DNA from: Oligoflexia bacterium
GTDB taxonomy: Bacteria; Bdellovibrionota; UBA1018; CAIMNF01
Direction of reading: 5' to 3'
NCBI GenBank assembly: GCA_903858975.1
Contig: CAIOKW010000148.1
Span: 1-8,138 of the forward strand
Length of the DNA: 8,138 bases
The translations under genes and the position numbers were made by a program. Position 1 is the first letter of the stretch. Each line of letters opens with the position of its first letter. The notes under the pieces were generated by a model, which worked only from the letters and a program-made list of their open reading frames with translations, had not been told where the DNA came from and ran no database searches. Shown here piece by piece: positions 6,272 to 8,138 of the stretch.

Positions 6272-8138
6272 TGTCCGGTTCTCAACTGAAATCCATTCAG
6301 GAGTGGGCTTCATTGCCCACTCCTGATTCAGCCCGTTTGTTGATTCGCGCCTACCACGAAAGTGAGTGGCGCTCGAGTCGTTTAGAGGTGATTCGTGCCT
6401 TGGGGCGCTTCACCGATTCTAGATCGCTTCAATTTCTGGTTGAGGTGATTAAGGGCAATCTGGACCTTGCTGAGCAAGAGCTCGCGATTCTGTCTCTCAG
6501 TCGTCAAAAAACGCGAGGTGCGCGTTATTTTCTGAAGTTTTTCTATCCCGTGGCTCCAGAGACTTTGAGGCCAGCTGTGGCCTATGCGTTAGGCCAGGCC
6601 CAAGTTTTCTCCATGTCAGATGAGCTCTTAAAGAGTTTTGACGTCGCCTTAGCCAAACAGGATTACATTTGGCTTAAAAATATTATTTTATCCTTAGGTG
6701 AGCTGAAGGTGTTTCATGCCCTTCCTCGGCTCCGCCAGTTGATTGAAGGGGGAGTGGCCCGAACCCAGGAGATTCAACTCTCCGTGCTCTTTGCGATGGG
6801 GCGTCTCGAGCGAGAGCCCCAGCAGCTCATTCGTTACGAGAATCTGTTTTTGGATGATTCTTTGCTCTGGCAGGTTTACCAAAGTGTCCTGACACAGGTT
6901 CAGATTCGAAGTCAGTTCAAATTAGAAGACTATTTAAGCAAGATTTTTGAGGGAGGCAAACCTCATCCTGTCCTTCCATTAGAATTAAAGGCTTTTGACC
7001 CCTCAGAGGTGCAACTAGGCTTGAGTCTGTTTGATCAGGGTACCTATTGGAAGCGCTACTTGCTCTGCCTCAAGGCCCTACCGGCCTCCCTTCAGGGCGA
7101 GATGCTGCTCAAATTCAGCTTTCAAGAGGAAGAGTGGCCAGAGTTTTTTCATTTGCTCGCTGATTCAAGTGAACTTGAAAATTCAGCAAGCCTGATGGAT
7201 GCTTTTGCGAAATCGAACCCGACCATTGACCAGAACCTGGAGATCAGGCTTTCCTGCTTAAGTGCGTTTTTACAAAATGTGAACTGGGAAAAAGAAGCTG
7301 AGAAGTTTCTCCAATCGAGCGAAGGCAATCTGGCGATTCGATTCCTCAATTTATGGAGTGAGTGGGCGATTGTTGAATCTGAGAAGCAGATTCAAGGCCA
7401 AATTCGTACTTTTCTTAAGTTTAAACTCAGCGACTCCGTTTTCGCGCGCTTGTTGAGAGCCTGCGTTGAACTCGGAGTCGATGATAAATCGATTCACGAG
7501 CCATTGCTCCCGCGTTTTCAATCTCCTGAAATCAGAAACACTCTGCTCTTATACGCAGAAACCTTTCAGTTGAAGGAATTGCTGCCTTCGATTCGTGCGC
7601 TTTCGCCGGGTGAGCTTGGGAAACTCGGAGTGCGGGTACTGTCATATCTTGAGTCGATCCTGATCACTAAGAAAATCAATCCGACCGCAGAAGGGGTTGA
7701 AAAGTTATTGGCTCAATTTGAAAAGGATCCCAATCCAGATCACCAGGCAGGCCTCTTGCGAGTGCTCAGGCATTTGCCCCTCCCTGCGTTTGAACCTCAT
7801 ATTATTGCAAGTCTCAAGAGCACGAGTCATTCAGTTGAATTGAATGCGGTCATTGCTCTCAAGTCTTATGCAGGATCCCGCCCAGCAAGCGAAGCGTTGG
7901 TGGAGAAACTACAGTCCTCCTCTGAAATTATTCAAGGCCGCGCGCTGGATGCGCTTTGCAAGCACACTACCTTGGTTGCAAAACGCGGAGTGATGGAGTT
8001 TTTGGCTCATCACCTAGAAGACGAACCAGTGGTGGACAAGGTTTACCGCGACTTTGATTCGGAGAAAAAAGGGGGAGCAGAGTTTTTTGCCAACCTCGTT
8101 GATATTTTGAAGAAGAATCCAGATCATCCACAGTGGGA
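6271..8138 (+). CDS. Large HEAT-repeat-like helical protein of unknown function, 3' end outside window
   Basis: An uninterrupted frame runs from ATG at 6271 to the window edge, at least 622 codons. ATG shares its A with the HiPIP stop (TAATG), and AGAAGG (6261-6266) four bases before it can serve as ribosome site. The product is almost wholly predicted helix, rich in Leu, Glu and Lys. It has paired amphipathic helices of HEAT or PBS-lyase type, clearest at residues about 36-63 (SSRLEVIRALGRFTD, then SLQFLVEVIKG) and 517-585 (SVELNAVIALKSYAG, IIQGRALDALCKH, RGVMEFLAHHLED). No signal peptide, membrane segment, catalytic motif or cysteine cluster is seen, so a cytoplasmic scaffold or protein-binding solenoid is likely. 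I do not recognise a named family. A C-terminal domain beyond the window could define its job. That it is a real gene is supported by length, start overlap and repeat character; the function is open. Confidence 0.85.
   Translation, partial: MSGSQLKSIQEWASLPTPDSARLLIRAYHESEWRSSRLEVIRALGRFTDSRSLQFLVEVIKGNLDLAEQELAILSLSRQKTRGARYFLKFFYPVAPETLRPAVAYALGQAQVFSMSDELLKSFDVALAKQDYIWLKNIILSLGELKVFHALPRLRQLIEGGVARTQEIQLSVLFAMGRLEREPQQLIRYENLFLDDSLLWQVYQSVLTQVQIRSQFKLEDYLSKIFEGGKPHPVLPLELKAFDPSEVQLGLSLFDQGTYWKRYLLCLKALPASLQGEMLLKFSFQEEEWPEFFHLLADSSELENSASLMDAFAKSNPTIDQNLEIRLSCLSAFLQNVNWEKEAEKFLQSSEGNLAIRFLNLWSEWAIVESEKQIQGQIRTFLKFKLSDSVFARLLRACVELGVDDKSIHEPLLPRFQSPEIRNTLLLYAETFQLKELLPSIRALSPGELGKLGVRVLSYLESILITKKINPTAEGVEKLLAQFEKDPNPDHQAGLLRVLRHLPLPAFEPHIIASLKSTSHSVELNAVIALKSYAGSRPASEALVEKLQSSSEIIQGRALDALCKHTTLVAKRGVMEFLAHHLEDEPVVDKVYRDFDSEKKGGAEFFANLVDILKKNPDHPQW

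Noticed and set aside
6694..7349. Minus-strand open frames at 6694-6882 and 7149-7349
   Set aside because: They are antisense to the continuous HEAT-like frame that spans 6271 to the window edge.

Overview
The window looks like chromosomal DNA from a Gram-negative bacterium of moderate G+C content. The evidence is a Tat-exported high-potential iron-sulfur protein (HiPIP) and a XerD recombinase close in length and catalytic-residue spacing to the proteobacterial enzyme. The combination would suit a Bdellovibrionota- or delta-proteobacterium-like lineage, but that placement is a weak inference. I see no insertion sequence, tRNA, rRNA, CRISPR array or phage gene. Coding density is very high: the only non-coding stretches are about 74, 34 and 107 bases long.

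Left end (1-239): the last 54 codons of a plus-strand azoreductase-like flavoprotein run in from outside the window. They are followed by a strong GC-rich hairpin that can terminate transcription from both sides.

Minus-strand operon (5843 down to 240): three genes read leftwards. The first is a 1331-residue SWIM-zinc-finger SNF2 ATPase. Its end overlaps or abuts xerD, which appears to start at a non-standard CTG codon. Last comes a site-2-protease-like M50 membrane metalloprotease. XerD should resolve chromosome dimers at dif. The SNF2 protein is a double-stranded-DNA translocase or remodeler. The M50 enzyme cuts within or next to membranes, so the operon is not a single obvious pathway.

Divergent plus-strand unit (5951 to the right edge): a short intergenic region separates the SNF2 gene from a gene for a Tat-secreted HiPIP, a periplasmic electron carrier. 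Its stop codon overlaps the start of a long all-helical, HEAT-repeat-like protein that remains open at the window edge (at least 622 codons). The overlap suggests coupled expression of a small exported electron carrier and a large cytoplasmic scaffold-like protein of unknown function.

Most notable points: the hidden N-terminus of xerD and its CTG start; the HiPIP/HEAT pair; and the long uncharacterised stretch between the SWIM and ATPase domains of the SNF2 protein. I found no clear evidence of a wholly new defence or mobile system.
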